A stretch of DNA of 64,000 bases from Theristus sp. LFF4_11. Taxonomy: Eukaryota > Nematoda > Chromadorea > Monhysterida > Xyalidae. How positions within the stretch are numbered: position 1 is the stretch's first letter; the number at the start of each line of letters is the position of its first letter. Below, piece after piece: positions 43,841 to 55,506 of the stretch. The stretch lies in NCBI GenBank assembly GCA_030248135.1, contig JASANC010000952.1, positions 1-64,000 of the forward strand. The letters run 5' to 3'. The notes beneath the pieces were generated by a model. It searched no databases and was not told the origin of the DNA. It worked only from the letters and a program-made list of their open reading frames with translations. A program made the translations under genes and the position numbers.

Positions 43841-45089
43841 ATGTCTGCATCACGCGACGATTCCATCTGCAGCGAGTCAATGATGCATTGCGGTCTGCTG
43901 ATTCGCCCAAGCACGACGCTGACGCTGACGCAAACCGACAAGAAATACGTTGCATCGCTGACGCTCGAAAACGTTAACGAACACACCACACTCGAGGTAA
44001 CCAACCGTACAACTGTATACAGTCGAACTCTAAATTATAGGGATTCAGCTGATTTGTTGGGATTACGGTATGCATGCTTTCTGTGCAAACCAAACTCGGC
44101 CCCCACAGCAATATGCCTGCACAGAACGCATGCGTACCGTAATTCCAACCAATCAGCCGATTCCTTGTAATTTAGAGTTCCGACTGTACTTGGATACTTG
44201 CGAATCTGGTTGAATTCATTCGAACTAGACTCCTAATTATCTGAAAATTGTCCGTTTGAGTGTTTGGCTGCGTTGGTGAACACAGATCCGGGATGCGCAA
44301 GAAAAGGCGAAAAAGGATCAGATTGTCTTTTGCATTTGTTTCTGTCCTGTGCTAAAGAGGAAGAGGACCACCTCCACTGTACATGTATGACCTATTTTTT
44401 AAACGTGTCCCACTGAAATGACGTGATGTGCCGCCAAACATGCGCTCGCCGTTCACAGCAAACCAGACTTTCCGTTTAGCCGATTTCTTCCCGTAAACAA
44501 ATGGTGAATGTCGAATCAGTCACACCAAACTGACATTTTAGTGCCTGCACTTTGATAAACGGGCATTTTTAAAGCAAATGACGTTATTTTAGCCTGGACA
44601 CGTTTGAATAAATACACAATATAAATTTTTTAAGCTCTGCAACTGAATACGTGTGCAGACGTGGAAAGGAAACTAGTTTCAATCTTTATGTGGCAATTCA
44701 AAGTCGCCTAAGTGACTCGGCCCTATTTGGGGACTGGATCACTTGAATTTTGAATTTTGAATTTTGAATTCCCGCGTCCTGCATGAAACTGTTTGCCTAT
44801 CTATGGGTGTTTGAGTTGCGGGACCAAAATAAAAAATCATACCTTTAAATATGAAGCCGTACGTGTAAAAGTGTTTTTTTTACAGTATCGCCTCCGCATG
44901 CCGCAGACTGTGCCGTCGGACGGTAGCGTTGTGGCGCGAAATCCAACGCAAATCATTGGGCCGAGCGAGCAGGTGACGATGCGCATCGAGGTGAAAGTTG
45001 ACGCTGTCAGCAGTGGCCAAGTGCGGATGCCATTGGCGATGACGCTCAAGGTGGTTGCCACTGAATTGTCGATCATGACAACACGATAA
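43841..45089 (+). CDS. MSP-domain protein (119 residues)
   Basis: Two exons, 43841-43996 and 44886-45089, phase 0, end in TAA. The product is one immunoglobulin-like MSP domain: LLIRPSTTLTLTQTDKKYVA, SLTLENVNEHTTLEYRLRMP, then ARNPTQIIGPSEQVTMRIEV and LKVVATEL, matching the strand order of major sperm protein and VAP domains (Pro-Ser start, L-x-N turn, K-x-x-x-T-x-P, P-x-x-x-I-x-P-x-x). In nematodes such proteins serve sperm motility or, as VAPs, ER membrane contacts. There is no transmembrane anchor, so this is not a typical VAP. The intron holds three repeat elements. The next gene (45351) could be a further part of it, but no donor of suitable phase was found. Confidence 0.68.
44020..44195. 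mobile_element. Foldback MITE family D, copy 5
   Basis: CAGTCGAACTCTAAATTATA ... TTGTAATTTAGAGTTCCGAC, with CAGCTGATTTGTTGG and CCAACCAATCAGC. It begins 26 bp after the MSP exon 1 donor. Confidence 0.85.
44388..44628 (+). mobile_element. MITE family E, copy 2
   Basis: ACCTATTTTTTAAACGTGTCC ... GGACACGTTTGAATAAAT. Lies in the MSP gene intron. Confidence 0.85.
44640..44840 (-). mobile_element. MITE family A, copy 6
   Basis: Inverted copy with AAACTAGTTTCAATCTTTAT and GGAATTC blocks, ending GCGGGACCAAAATAAAAAAT ~45 bp before the acceptor of MSP exon 2. A short TTGAATTTTGAATT triplication lies inside. Confidence 0.85.
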
Positions 45090-45350
45090 AAAAGAGTTTC
45101 AACTGTTGCCCCTAAACTATGCCCAATTTTTTCAAGAAATGCCCTAGAAGTAATTGCGGTAGAAAACGGCAGAGCGGCATACATCGCTTGCCGCTTTTCC
45201 TACAATTGTTTGTGGGCCGGGCATCCTTTGATAGGGCCCGGGCATTGTTTGGGGCATCTATTGGGCCGGGGCATCATTTTGGGACATCTTTTGGGGCGTT
45301 CAATTTGACACAATCACAGACGCTCACAAATTCATAAGACAGTGGAATTT

Positions 45351-46443
45351 ATGAATCAGGCACGACGTGAAATCGACGTCGATTGGACGCGTGAACGCAT
45401 CACCTTTAAATTGCCGCCAAAAGAGATTGATGAGGTTGTTGTTGGCAATGAAAACATCTGCGAAACGATGACGGAAACTTGCAATGCTGTCATGGCCACG
45501 AAACAGAGCTCCGATCAGAAATTGGTTTGTAAATGGCCAATAGATTTATCCATTCAAATCTTCAGTTTGGCGGGAAATGGGACTTTTTGGTGTTCAAAAC
45601 AGTGTCTTTAAAACGCTTTTTCAAACTTTTCAGTATTATCCCTTTTTATAGCAAACCGAATCAATTTCGTGTCCGAGCTTGCCAAAAGCAGTGACTGCAG
45701 CGACCTCCAGTAACCTTGAAGCGACACTCACGAACACGGACACAGCGACCGCCTCCGCCGAACTGACGACAGTCATTGAGAACCAGCGTTCGCTGAAAGT
45801 GGCTGAGGTCACCGAGCAATTGGTGCTGCAGTGCCTACACGACGTGCTGCGCCGTTTGTGTGACGTGCGTTTTCGTTGTGCGGAGTTGTTTTTTTTGTTT
45901 TTTCAGTCAGGCACTCAACAACCACCGTGAATTGATAAAAAGAAACCTCAGTACTAACCATACCCGTACGACGGTGTGTAGCCCGCAAGAAATTTTTGCG
46001 GTGGCAAATTTTGGCGACACCGGTTTGAGGGCTATTCACCACTTTGAGGGCTGTGCACCATTTGCAAGGCAGCCGGTGCAATGAAGCAAAGCTCCAAAAG
46101 TTTGTTCTTGCGGCTGCACACACCGGTTTGAGGGCTATGCGCACATCGGTACACCACAGTCGCGCGGGTGTGGAACTAACTTATAAAAGAACGGCTTTAC
46201 TTTTGAAAATCAAGTTTGCACGGTTGTTGATTGTGCTGGACTTTAACTAGTCAAAACTGCGTTCAGTTATTTTTCAGGGTTTTTCATGTCTGTTTCTGGT
46301 GTTTACAGAACATCCGAGACTGTTTGATGGGACGCGAAGACCAGCGGTATTTAGCAGAATCGGCTGACTCGGCCGCAATGGATGATTTGGTCGATATGGT
46401 TGTCGAACGTGTGCTCCATTGCACAGCCCTGGATGTCGTTTGA
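45351..46443 (+). CDS. Unrecognised 173-residue protein
   Basis: Three exons, 45351-45524, 45652-45864 and 46309-46443, join in phase 0 from ATG to TGA. I do not recognise the family. The N-terminus is charged (MNQARREIDVDWTRERITFK), the middle Thr/Ser/Ala-rich, and the C-terminus looks helical and amphipathic (VTEQLVLQCLHDVLRRLCD; MDDLVDMVVERVL). There is no signal peptide or membrane segment. The gene follows the MSP-domain gene on the same strand by 261 bp, so it could be a downstream part of that transcript, but the frames do not link. Its second intron holds a family B foldback. Confidence 0.55.
45960..46171. mobile_element. Foldback MITE family B, copy 3
   Basis: ATACCCGTACGACGGTGTG ... 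CCACAGTCGCGCGGGTGT, flanked by GTACTAACC and GGAACTAAC, a likely 8-9-bp target duplication. Confidence 0.85.
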
Positions 46444-47768
46444 TTGATCTACAACTTTTGTGATTGTTGATGTTGATTTTTTTCACACTCGATTTGGTTA
46501 CGTGCATGTGCAGTGTATCTTTGTTATCGTTGTTTTGTAAAGTCACTAACACACTACAAACGTCACCACACTCCAAAATGTTGACCCTGAGTGACGTGCA
46601 CTTATGTAGCGACATACATTTCTGTATCTTTCCGACGTGTAGCAGAACATTTTTGTCAGAGCTGTTAAAAACAGTAAACAATATTGGCGTCGGCAAAACG
46701 AAAAACTGATGACAACGCGTTAAAACGTTATTACCGTAAAAAAAAGTCGCTCAAAACGTTATACATGTAAGTGCTCATGTGCTTTTTTAAGCATAGGTGA
46801 CTGCATTCGTTTTGAATCAGCCTCTGTCGACGAATGACATAGTGTCGCATGGTCTCCTTGGACACCGCACTGGTAACACAAACCTCAAGCCCACGCGCCA
46901 CATGGCTGTCACTATGACTCTGGCAAATACTCTGGTTTGATCTTTTTGCATGGCACGCGACCCAATATGTGCCCAGCGATCATCTGTGTTTCGCATTTTT
47001 TTCATCCGTATGACTAACGACCTGTGTTCTTTTTACTGTCCTGTTCCTGCATGACTATCGACTTCGATTCAACTTACTGTGCTCTGTCATTGTTCTCGAC
47101 ACAATTACTTCGCTTATGGACGGATATTTGAGGCAATAATAAACGTCTGCCAGCGATCGATATTCGTGCATCTTTGCTTCGGCACCGAGTTCAGCGCGCC
47201 TTTTTTGGTAACCGGGTGACCAAGATTCCGCCTGGCAGCAGCATGCGACCGATGTAACGCATGGCAGGTACACATTGTATGGAAACGTGTTCTCTTCCCA
47301 CCATACCCATGCGACGGTGTGGGGTACCAATGTGCGCAGCCCTCAAAACCGGGGTACAGCCCGCAAGAAATTTTTGCGGTGGCATTTTGGCGACACCGGT
47401 TTGAGGGTTGTAAACCACTGAAGGCTCTGCACCATTTTGAGGACTGCACCACTTTGAGGGCTGTGCACCATTTGCAAGGCAGCCTGAGCAATGAAACAAA
47501 GCTCGCAATTGTTCTTGCGGGCTGCACACATCGGTACCCCACACCGTCGTGTGGGTATGTTTCCCACTAACTCCCTACCAACCACACGCACGACATCATA
47601 GTATCTTAGTTTTTTTTTAAAGTTTCTGTTACACGCGTATAATTCGCTGTACTTTTACTGCTCCTTTGCTTCATTATCCCTTTTCTGGTAGTTACATTCG
47701 TATGTGTCCTGCAAAGTTGCAACAGACAATAATTTTGAACAACTAACCAAGCAATTAGCTAAAGAGAA
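46444..47768. other. Intergenic, one repeat and no firm gene
   Basis: Apart from the family B element at 47303-47558, nothing is certain. Minus-strand frames at 46817-47330 look mildly protein-like (for example AKMHEYRSLADVYYCLKYPS) but have no start, splice structure or family I can support. Confidence 0.45.
47303..47558. mobile_element. Foldback MITE family B, copy 4
   Basis: ATACCCATGCGACGGTGTGG ... CACACCGTCGTGTGGGTAT; flanks CTTCCCACC and TTTCCCACT suggest a target duplication of about 7-9 bp. It lies ~210 bp upstream of the SAXO-like start. Confidence 0.85.
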
Positions 47769-50700
47769 ATGACCGACTACTATAGTGGTCTGGATTACGG
47801 TTACGGGTACGGTAATTTATATGACGATGGTCTCGCTATAACAGGTATGGAAAATATTTTACCAACACGTTTTTTGTGTTAAAAACTGTCAGTAATGCTT
47901 ATTTTTATGCCTGACTGCGCATGAATTCTGTTTCGCAAGTTGTTGTTTTTAAGATTACGGATACGATCAATACGATCCACCGACATACGATTACAATCCA
48001 CCAGTGCTCGGAGGCTTCGTCACCACGGGCGATAATCCGAACAGACGAGGGGAATATTACACCCGTGCCACCACACAAGAGTAAATGTTGATGATTATAA
48101 ATTTTTTTTAGATCCTGCGACTCAATGCGTGGAAAGGAAGTTAGTTTCAATCTTTATGTGGCAATTCAAATTCGCGTAACGTGACGTAGCCTCGGGATCA
48201 CTTTTCCAATGTTGAATTCCCGCGTCATGCATGAAACTGTTTGCGCGCATTGAGTCTCGGGACGAAAATAAAAGATAATATATGATTCCGAAAAAGTCAT
48301 CTGAATGTTTCGCACGTTATAATCAACATTTTATTAAGCAAAACCGTTTACTAATCTGCGTTAGATACGTGCCCCCACCAAGCGGCGAGTGGGAGACGAC
48401 CAACCAGTCGCAGTTTGTGCCGAAAACCAGCCACGCTGAGCGCCCAGAGAAAGCGATCAATCCAGACCGCGTGTACACGCCAACAAACGTGCCATTCTAC
48501 GGAGAGACGACAAACAGAGTGCGTATGTCATGTTTTGGTGCCGTCATTGGGAACTATGGCAGCAGCGGTCACAAAAATGCATCAAGCCCATTGCTAACAA
48601 TGGGCATTTGTCGTATTTGTGCACGGGGTTATAATTTTTATAATTGGCTGTGTTTCATTGTGATGAAAAACCAAACACAGACAGTGAGTGCTCTTAAAGC
48701 ATACGTTCTTGCAGTCGGAGTACGGTCATAAGACAACGTTAAAGGCAGACAATCAGCGTGCAGCCAGTGACAGCGACTACGCCAGGACGGGCGACTTTGC
48801 GGACGCACGCACGTCGCAGGAATACGGACGTGAGCCGGGCGGCAGGCAACAGTCGTTCAAGCCTCAGGTACAGTGTCGCAGCTTCGTTCAAGCGGCAACC
48901 AAAAAGCTATCTTACATTGTCAAGAACACCAGATCATAAATTACAGTATTGTATGACCTATTTTTTTAAACGTGTCCCACTGAAATGACGTCATGTGCCG
49001 AAAAACATGCGCTTATCGTTTACAGCAAACAGACTTTCCGTTTAGCCAATTTATTCCCATAAACAAATGGTGAATGTCGAATCCGTCACATCAAACTGAA
49101 ATTTTAGTACCTGTACTTTGACAAACAGGCGTTTTTAAAGCAAATGATGTCATTTTAGTCCGGACACGGTTGAATAAATCCACAATATAAAAATACGGAG
49201 GCATTTATTTGGTTACAGGAAGAATACCGCAACGACGTACCATTCTACGGCGAAGCAAGCTCACGATCGGACTACCAGTGGAAAACGACCGACTACCAAA
49301 AGGAGAAGCCGTTCAAACCGGAGACTGATCCAACGCAATACAAGAGCATTCCGTTTGATTCGCACACAACCGCTCGCGACGAGTACGGACCGAAACAGGC
49401 AGAAAGGCAAAAGAGTTACAAGTGAGTTACAAGTCAGCCTCGTGGCCTGGTGGTAGTGCGTTAGACTGTTGCCTCTGCGCTCGGGGGATCGAGCCCCGCC
49501 GAGGGGGTGTATAGGCACTTGATGACAGAGAAAACTCGATGGGCGCCCTACTCAATGGCGTTCTGTACGCTTCTCTGGGTTAGCCCTGGCTAAAAACATC
49601 GCCTAAAAATCCCACCACCAACAACAACAAGTGAGTAGCAATGAAATGAACACGCAAACATAATGGCTACAACTTGGTTTTTATAAACGTGACTTCTTTG
49701 TTTCAACAGACCTCAAACGACCACGACTCCAGCGAACGAGCCATTTGCTGGCGAATCCACCGCGCGCGCCTCTTATCCGAAACACGACGTAAAACGCGAG
49801 AGAAGCTTCCGGCCGGATCCATCCAGCCGCGAACAACCGGGCGAATTTGACGCGAATACTACGAGTAGACAAGAATTTACTGGTATGTTAAAAAAAGAAA
49901 ATTTTCTCCATTTTTGCTTTAGTTCAAAGTTTTATCAAATCCAATCAAAATCAACCAGAATCAAAAGTTTTAGTCTGAAAACACAGAAGTGAATTCCAGG
50001 TAAACAAGCGGAACGACAAAAATCGTACAAGCCAACCACAACCGGTTTGCAGACGGGAGATTTTGATCCGGTTACAACAAATCGAAAAGAGTACCCAGGT
50101 GTGTCACTCATACGTTAAAGTTTCGAGATCAATCAGTTTGTTGACCTTACAACAAACCACACGCACTTCAATCATGAATATGGTTTGTCAGTTTGTCAGG
50201 TTATCAAGCGGAACGGCAGAAATCATACAAGCCGACTGGTACCGGCCTGCAAACGGGCGACTTCGACGGCAACACCACAAATCGATCAGACTATCCGGGT
50301 AAACAAGGCGAGCGGGTGAAAGGCTATCGACCGGAGAATCAGCTGCAGCAGGGTGCAGGCGCTTTTGAAGGCGAAACGTCCAGTCGCTCAACGTTCACAC
50401 AAAAAAACGTCCAGCGAGCAAAACCGTTCGTTTCCATAATCAAATTCAGTTTTACTAAATTGTTAAAGAAGAAAATCAGCCTTCTTATCAACTCTTATCA
50501 ACTCTTATCAACGTTCTTATCAACTTAAATCAACTAAACTACCGAATTCCTTTCAGCTACAAGCCGAACGACGAAAATCGAATTCAATCCGGCGAATTCG
50601 ACGCAAACACGTCGAATCGTTTAGATTATCCGGGTAGACAGGGTGAACGTGTGAAAGGCTACAAACCCGAGCATCAGTTTGTTCAATCGGGCCAATTCGA

Positions 50701-53700
50701 CGGCACATCATCAAACCGAGCGGACTACACTGGGCAAACGGTGCAGCGCGTCAAAGGCTATAAACCGCAAGAGACCGGCTTAGCTAGCGGACACTTTGAG
50801 GGAGAATCGTCAAACCGAGCGGATTATACGGGGAAACGCGCCGAGCGGGTGAGGGGATACAAGCCGGAGGAAACCGCAGTGAGTTCGGGCGCTTTCGACG
50901 GCAACACCACAACCAGAATGGACTACCCCGGAAAACAGGTGGAACGAGTCAAGGGCTACAAGCCAAACGAAACTGCAGTTAGTGGTGGTGAATTCGACGG
51001 GAATACGACCACCCGTGTGGACTATCCCGGAAAACAAGGCGAGCGAGTTCGCGGTTATAAACCGAATGAGACTCCAATCAGTGGTGGCGAGTTTGACAGC
51101 AACACCACAACGCGGCAAGACTATCCCGCGAAAAAGGGGGAGCGCGTGAAGGGGTACAAACCAACGGAAACGGCGGTTAGTGGCGGCGACTTCGATGGCA
51201 ATACCACCACTAGAGTTGATTACCCTGGAAGGCAAGGTGAACGGGTTCAAGGTTATAAACCAACCGAGAATTTAGCGCAATCCGGCGAATTTGACTCACA
51301 AACATCAAATAGAGCGGATTTCACTGGGAGGCGCGGCGAAAAAGTGAAAGGGTACAAACCGACTGAAAGCCCCGTTACGGGCGGGGACTTTGATGGAAAC
51401 ACTTCGAATAAACTTGATTATGACCGCAAATCGGGAGAGCGTGCGCAACCATTTCGACCGTCGAATGAAGCCTACCAGGGAGGCGACTTTGACGGGAACA
51501 CAGTGAACAAACTCGACTACACGGGGAAGAAAGCAGACCGCGTCAAAGGCTATCGACCCCAAGAAGCGGCAATATCTGGCGGTGACTTTGATGGAAACAC
51601 TTCGAATAAACTTGATTATGACCGCAAATCGGGAGAGCGTGCGCAACCATTTCGACCGTCGAATGAAGCCTACCAGGGAGGCGACTTTGACGGGAACACA
51701 GTGAACAAACTCGACTACACGGGGAAGAAAGCCGACCGCGTCAAAGGCTATCGACCCCAAGAAGCGGCAATATCTGGCGGTGACTTTGATGGAAACACTT
51801 CGAATAAACTTGATTATGACCGCAAATCGGGAGAGCGTGCGCAACCATTTCGACCGTCGAATGAAGCCTACCAGGGAGGCGACTTTGACGGGAACACAGT
51901 GAACAAACTCGACTACACGGGGAAGAAAGCAGACCGCGTCAAAGGCTATCGACCGCAAGAAGCTGCAATATCAGGTGGCGATTTTGATGGAAACACTTCG
52001 AATAAACTTGATTATGACCGCAAATCGGGAGAGCGTGCGCAACCATTTCGACCGTCGAATGAAGCCTACCAAGGAGGAGACTTTGATGGGAACACAGTGA
52101 ATAAACTCGACTACACGGGGAAGAAAGCAGATCGTGTCAAAGGCTATCGACCCCAAGAAGCTGCATTATCTGGCGGTGACTTTGATGGAAACACTTCAAA
52201 TAAACTTGATTATGACCGCAAATCGGGAGAGCGTGCGCAACCATTTCGACCGTCGAATGAAGCCTACCAAGGAGGAGACTTTGATGGGAACACAGTGAAT
52301 AAACTCGACTACACGGGGAAGAAAGCAGACCGGGTCAAAGGCTATCGGCCCCAAGAAGCCGCAATATCTGGCGGTGACTTTGATGGAAACACTTCGAATA
52401 AAATGGATTACACAAGAAAGTCAGCTGATAGGGCAAAACCGTATCGGCCGTCAAACGAAGCATACCAAGGGGGTGATTTCGATGGAAACACTGTGAATAA
52501 AATGGACTACACTGGACAGCGTGGCGAGCGAGTGAAGGGCTATCGGCCGCAAGAGGCGCCAGTGAGTGGCGGCGACTTTGACGGCACAACTGTGAACAAA
52601 TCGGATTTTACGAAGAAACGAGGCGAACGAGCGCAAGCGTTTCGTCCGTCGAATGAAGCTTATCAAGGCGGAGAGTTCGACGGGAACACCGTCAACAAGC
52701 AGGACTACACTCGCAAGGACGGTCGAAGATCGCCCGCCTATCGGCCGCAAGAGACCGGCTTGCACTCGGGCGATTTCGACGGTACAACGGTGAACAAACT
52801 CGATTACACGCAGAAGCGAGGCGAGCGCAGTCAACCGTACCGGCCGTCGAATGACGCGTATCAAGGCGGCGACTTTGATGGAACGACCACGAACAAATCG
52901 GATTACACGCTGAAGCAGGGCGAGCGAACGCACGCGGTTCGACCGAACGAGCAGGTCTGTGTGGACACAAGAGTGAACCGCCACAATTTTCGTGTATGAT
53001 CTTTTTTATTTTAAAACGTGTTGCAACATGCGTTTGCACGCACAGATTAGAAAAATGTTTCATGGCTGTGCGGCAATTTGAAATCAGCAAAACTTAACGT
53101 ATTATGACGGCAGCAAGAAAGGGTAAGAAAAAACGAATCAGAATCTTTTCTCACCAAATAGATTTATTTTATTTGATATTCGAACTAACGTTCGAGCGCG
53201 AAACAGCTTTTTAGCTGTGCGGCTTTTCCACAGATCACTCAACATTACTCCGCCTTTTTCGCACGAAAAGATAACAATTTGTTTGCTTCAACATTTTTAG
53301 GTTTATACTGGTGGCGACTTTGACGGAACGACCGTAAATAAATCCGATTATACGCAAAAAGAGAGCGAGCGAACGCAAACATTTCGCCCGCAAGAGACGT
53401 CCGTTCGTAGAGGCGACTTCGATGGAAATACCGTGAATCGCCTGCACTACACACGTAAAGACGGAGAACGTTCGCATTCGTACAAGCCAACGGACGCGGC
53501 GTACCAAGGTGGCGACTTTGATGGCAACACTGTGAATCGCACCGATTACACAAAGAAGGTATTGTAGATTCATTCGAACGTGTCGAACTTTAATGACGTC
53601 ATTTGCTTTTAAACCAGTTTCATGCACAGGCACCTGAGTTTTCAGTTCATTTCATTCCATTCGCGTACATGTTTTCACGTGTATAGATCAGCTAAACTTC

Positions 53701-55506
53701 GCTGTGCGGATGTTTCAGACAACAGAACAACTGAAGCGCGTGTTTCAAATCACATGACGTCATTGAGGACGAGACACGTTTGAAAAATAAGCTGTACCTC
53801 AAAGCAGAATACTTCAAGCGCGTTTTCAGTTTTTTTAATTTTTAAAAATTGAAACAGTTTGTTCGTTCGAAAAACAAATTGACCAAGAAAACAAACGTTG
53901 GTGTTCAACATCAGGACAGCGAACGAGTACGTGCCTATCGTCCACACGAGAGTCCGGTGCGCGGGGGCGACTTCGACGGGACGACGGTGAACCGTCAGGA
54001 TTACACGGGCAAACATGGTGACCGATCGGAGCGATTTCGCCCGGTGGAACATCGAGTGACCGGCGGCGATTTCGACAGCAACACCGTGAACCGCACCGAT
54101 TACACGCGCAAAAGTGGCGCTCGATCACCGAGTTTCAAGCCGCAAGAGCCAGCATACAGGTACGCGACTGTGCCGATCATACCCGCGCGACGGTGTGGGG
54201 TACCGATGTGCGCAGCCTTAAACCGGTGTGCTGCCCCGCAAGAACAAACTTTGCGGGCTTTGCTTCATTGCACCGGCTGCCTTGCAAATGGTGCACAGCC
54301 CTCAAAATGGTGCACAGCCATCGAACCGGTGTCGCCAAAATGCCACCGCAAAAATTTCTTGCGGGCTGCACACTGGTTTTGAGGGCTGGGCACAGTGGTA
54401 CCCCACACCGTCGCACGGGTATGGTGCCGATTATGAGCTTATGTGAACGACGCGATGACTATATGTATTCATGGACATTGGACATAGCACTATCCCACAG
54501 TATGTTTGCTTAAACCTGTTAAGACTTAAAACAAGTCAGTTTTGTCGCAGAATGCAGAGCATGCAAAACTACAATTACAGTGAGAAGAGCGAATGTTTTG
54601 AGTTTGGTGAAATCAAACACCCATGGGACTAAATATGTTTTCTTGCAACTCCGATCCGGTTCTTTCATCCTTCGCGAGCTCTGTATTCTGCGAAAAAAGG
54701 GACAGGTTTAAACGAACATACTGTATGAACTCAAGCAACTGCAACCAGGGTTTTTAATGTTCCATTATTGAATGACCTGTAATGCAACGAACTGCAATTC
54801 ACAGCGGTGGTGACTTTGACGGCAATACCGTGAATCGTCTCGACTACACACGCAAGCAGACTGACCGTACGCACGCGTACAAGCCCGTTGGTCGTCATAT
54901 AAATGACGGCGACTTCGACGGATTGACAACGAATGCAAAAGATTATACAAAGAAAGACGTGAAACACTGCGAGGCCGAGAAGTTTCTGCGCAAAGTTGGC
55001 CCGTAAGTGTGGTCAGAAGTTTAGGCAGATGTTCGAACCTATACAGGTATTCTCAATTTTGTAGGTTCTGCGACTCAATGGCCTTGCAGACGTACACTGT
55101 AGAAAGGAAACTAGTTTCAATCGTTATGTGGCAATTCAAAGTCGCCTAAGTGACTCGGTGCTAGTTGGGTGACCGGATCAATTTGCCGGTTTTGAATTCC
55201 CGCGTCCTGCATGCAACTGTTTACCTATCTATGCGCGCATTGAGTCTTGGGACCAAAATAAACGATCGTACCATTGTTGAGGAGTGACTTTTTCTAATAA
55301 TACTGTACCTCCTTTTTTTCAAAACTAGGACATTGGCACCACTGTAAATTAGCAATTAGTACTCATTACGGATGCCACAGGAACTGGCATAAAATTCAGC
55401 ATATTGCAGGCCTAAAAACTTCGACGTTGTGCCTCGCAATGGACACAAGTATTATCGACCAAAAAGTAAAGAGCAAGAAAATCGACAGATCACGCCAGTC
55501 GGCTAG
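47769..55506 (+). CDS. SAXO/MAP6-like microtubule-associated repeat protein
   Basis: Thirteen exons join in phase to 1468 residues: 47769-47844, 47954-48080, 48365-48518, 48715-48867, 49219-49421, 49710-49882, 50000-50098, 50200-50425, 50557-52954, 53301-53558, 53915-54159, 54805-55002 and 55410-55506. A Tyr/Asp/Gly-rich start (MTDYYSGLDYGYGYG) is followed by about 35 repeats of ~33 residues with the pattern G-[DE]-F-D-G-N-T-x-[NT]-[KR]-x-D-Y-...-[ER]-x-x-x-[FY]-[RK]-P. This matches the F-x-x-x-T-T-x-x-x-D-Y-...-K-P rhythm of SAXO (FAM154) and MAP6 Mn modules, which bind and stabilise microtubules. Function here is inferred from that pattern only. No signal peptide or membrane segment. The donor at 50426 (CC|GTTCGT) is the weakest splice call. 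Confidence 0.72.
48105..48275 (-). mobile_element. MITE family A, copy 7
   Basis: Inverted, shortened copy: GATCCTGCGACTCAATGCGT ... CGCATTGAGTCTCGGGACGA. In SAXO-like intron 2. Confidence 0.8.
48955..49193 (+). mobile_element. MITE family E, copy 3
   Basis: ACCTATTTTTTTAAACGTGT ... GGACACGGTTGAATAAAT, in SAXO-like intron 4, 25 bp before the next exon. Confidence 0.85.
49438..49632 (+). mobile_element. Full-length tRNA-derived SINE at a splice donor
   Basis: Best-preserved copy: CCTCGTGGCCTGGTGGTAGT head with A box, GGGGGATCGAGCCCCGCCGA with B box, body, and a CCACCAACAACAACAA tail. The exon donor reads TACAA|GTGAGT just before the SINE, and ACAAGTGAGT recurs just after its tail, so the donor motif is duplicated around the insertion. 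Confidence 0.92.
51386..52375 (+). repeat. Five 198-bp tandem units inside the SAXO-like exon
   Basis: Units start at 51386, 51584, 51782, 51980 and 52178, exactly 198 bp apart, and are nearly identical in DNA. Each encodes two 33-residue modules (DFDGNTSNKLDYDRKSGERA... and DFDGNTVNKLDYTGKKADRV...). A sixth, diverged unit follows at 52376. The spacing keeps the reading frame. Confidence 0.97.
53570..53792. mobile_element. Diverged relative of MITE family E
   Basis: Shares only the terminal pattern: CGAACGTGTCGAACTTTAAT, GACGTCAT ... ATGACGTCATTGAGGACGAG, ACACGTTTGA. In SAXO-like intron 10. Confidence 0.65.
54179..54422. mobile_element. Foldback MITE family B, copy 5
   Basis: ATACCCGCGCGACGGTGTGG ... 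CCACACCGTCGCACGGGTAT; GTGCCGAT flanks both ends. It begins 19 bp after a SAXO-like exon donor. Confidence 0.9.
55060..55272 (-). mobile_element. MITE family A, copy 8
   Basis: Inverted full copy: GGTTCTGCGACTCAATGGCC ... CGCATTGAGTCTTGGGACCA. In the last SAXO-like intron. Confidence 0.85.

Noticed and set aside
45089..45351. Fusion of the MSP-domain gene with the next gene into one protein
   Set aside because: No GT donor of the needed phase lies at the end of the MSP exon, which has its own stop codon.
46817..47330. Minus-strand protein-like stretches between the 45-kb gene and the SAXO-like gene
   Set aside because: No start, no consistent splice phase and no recognisable domain; left as unannotated.
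51305..52156. Long minus-strand open frames with internal repeats
   Set aside because: They are antisense shadows of the 198-bp coding repeats of the SAXO-like exon.
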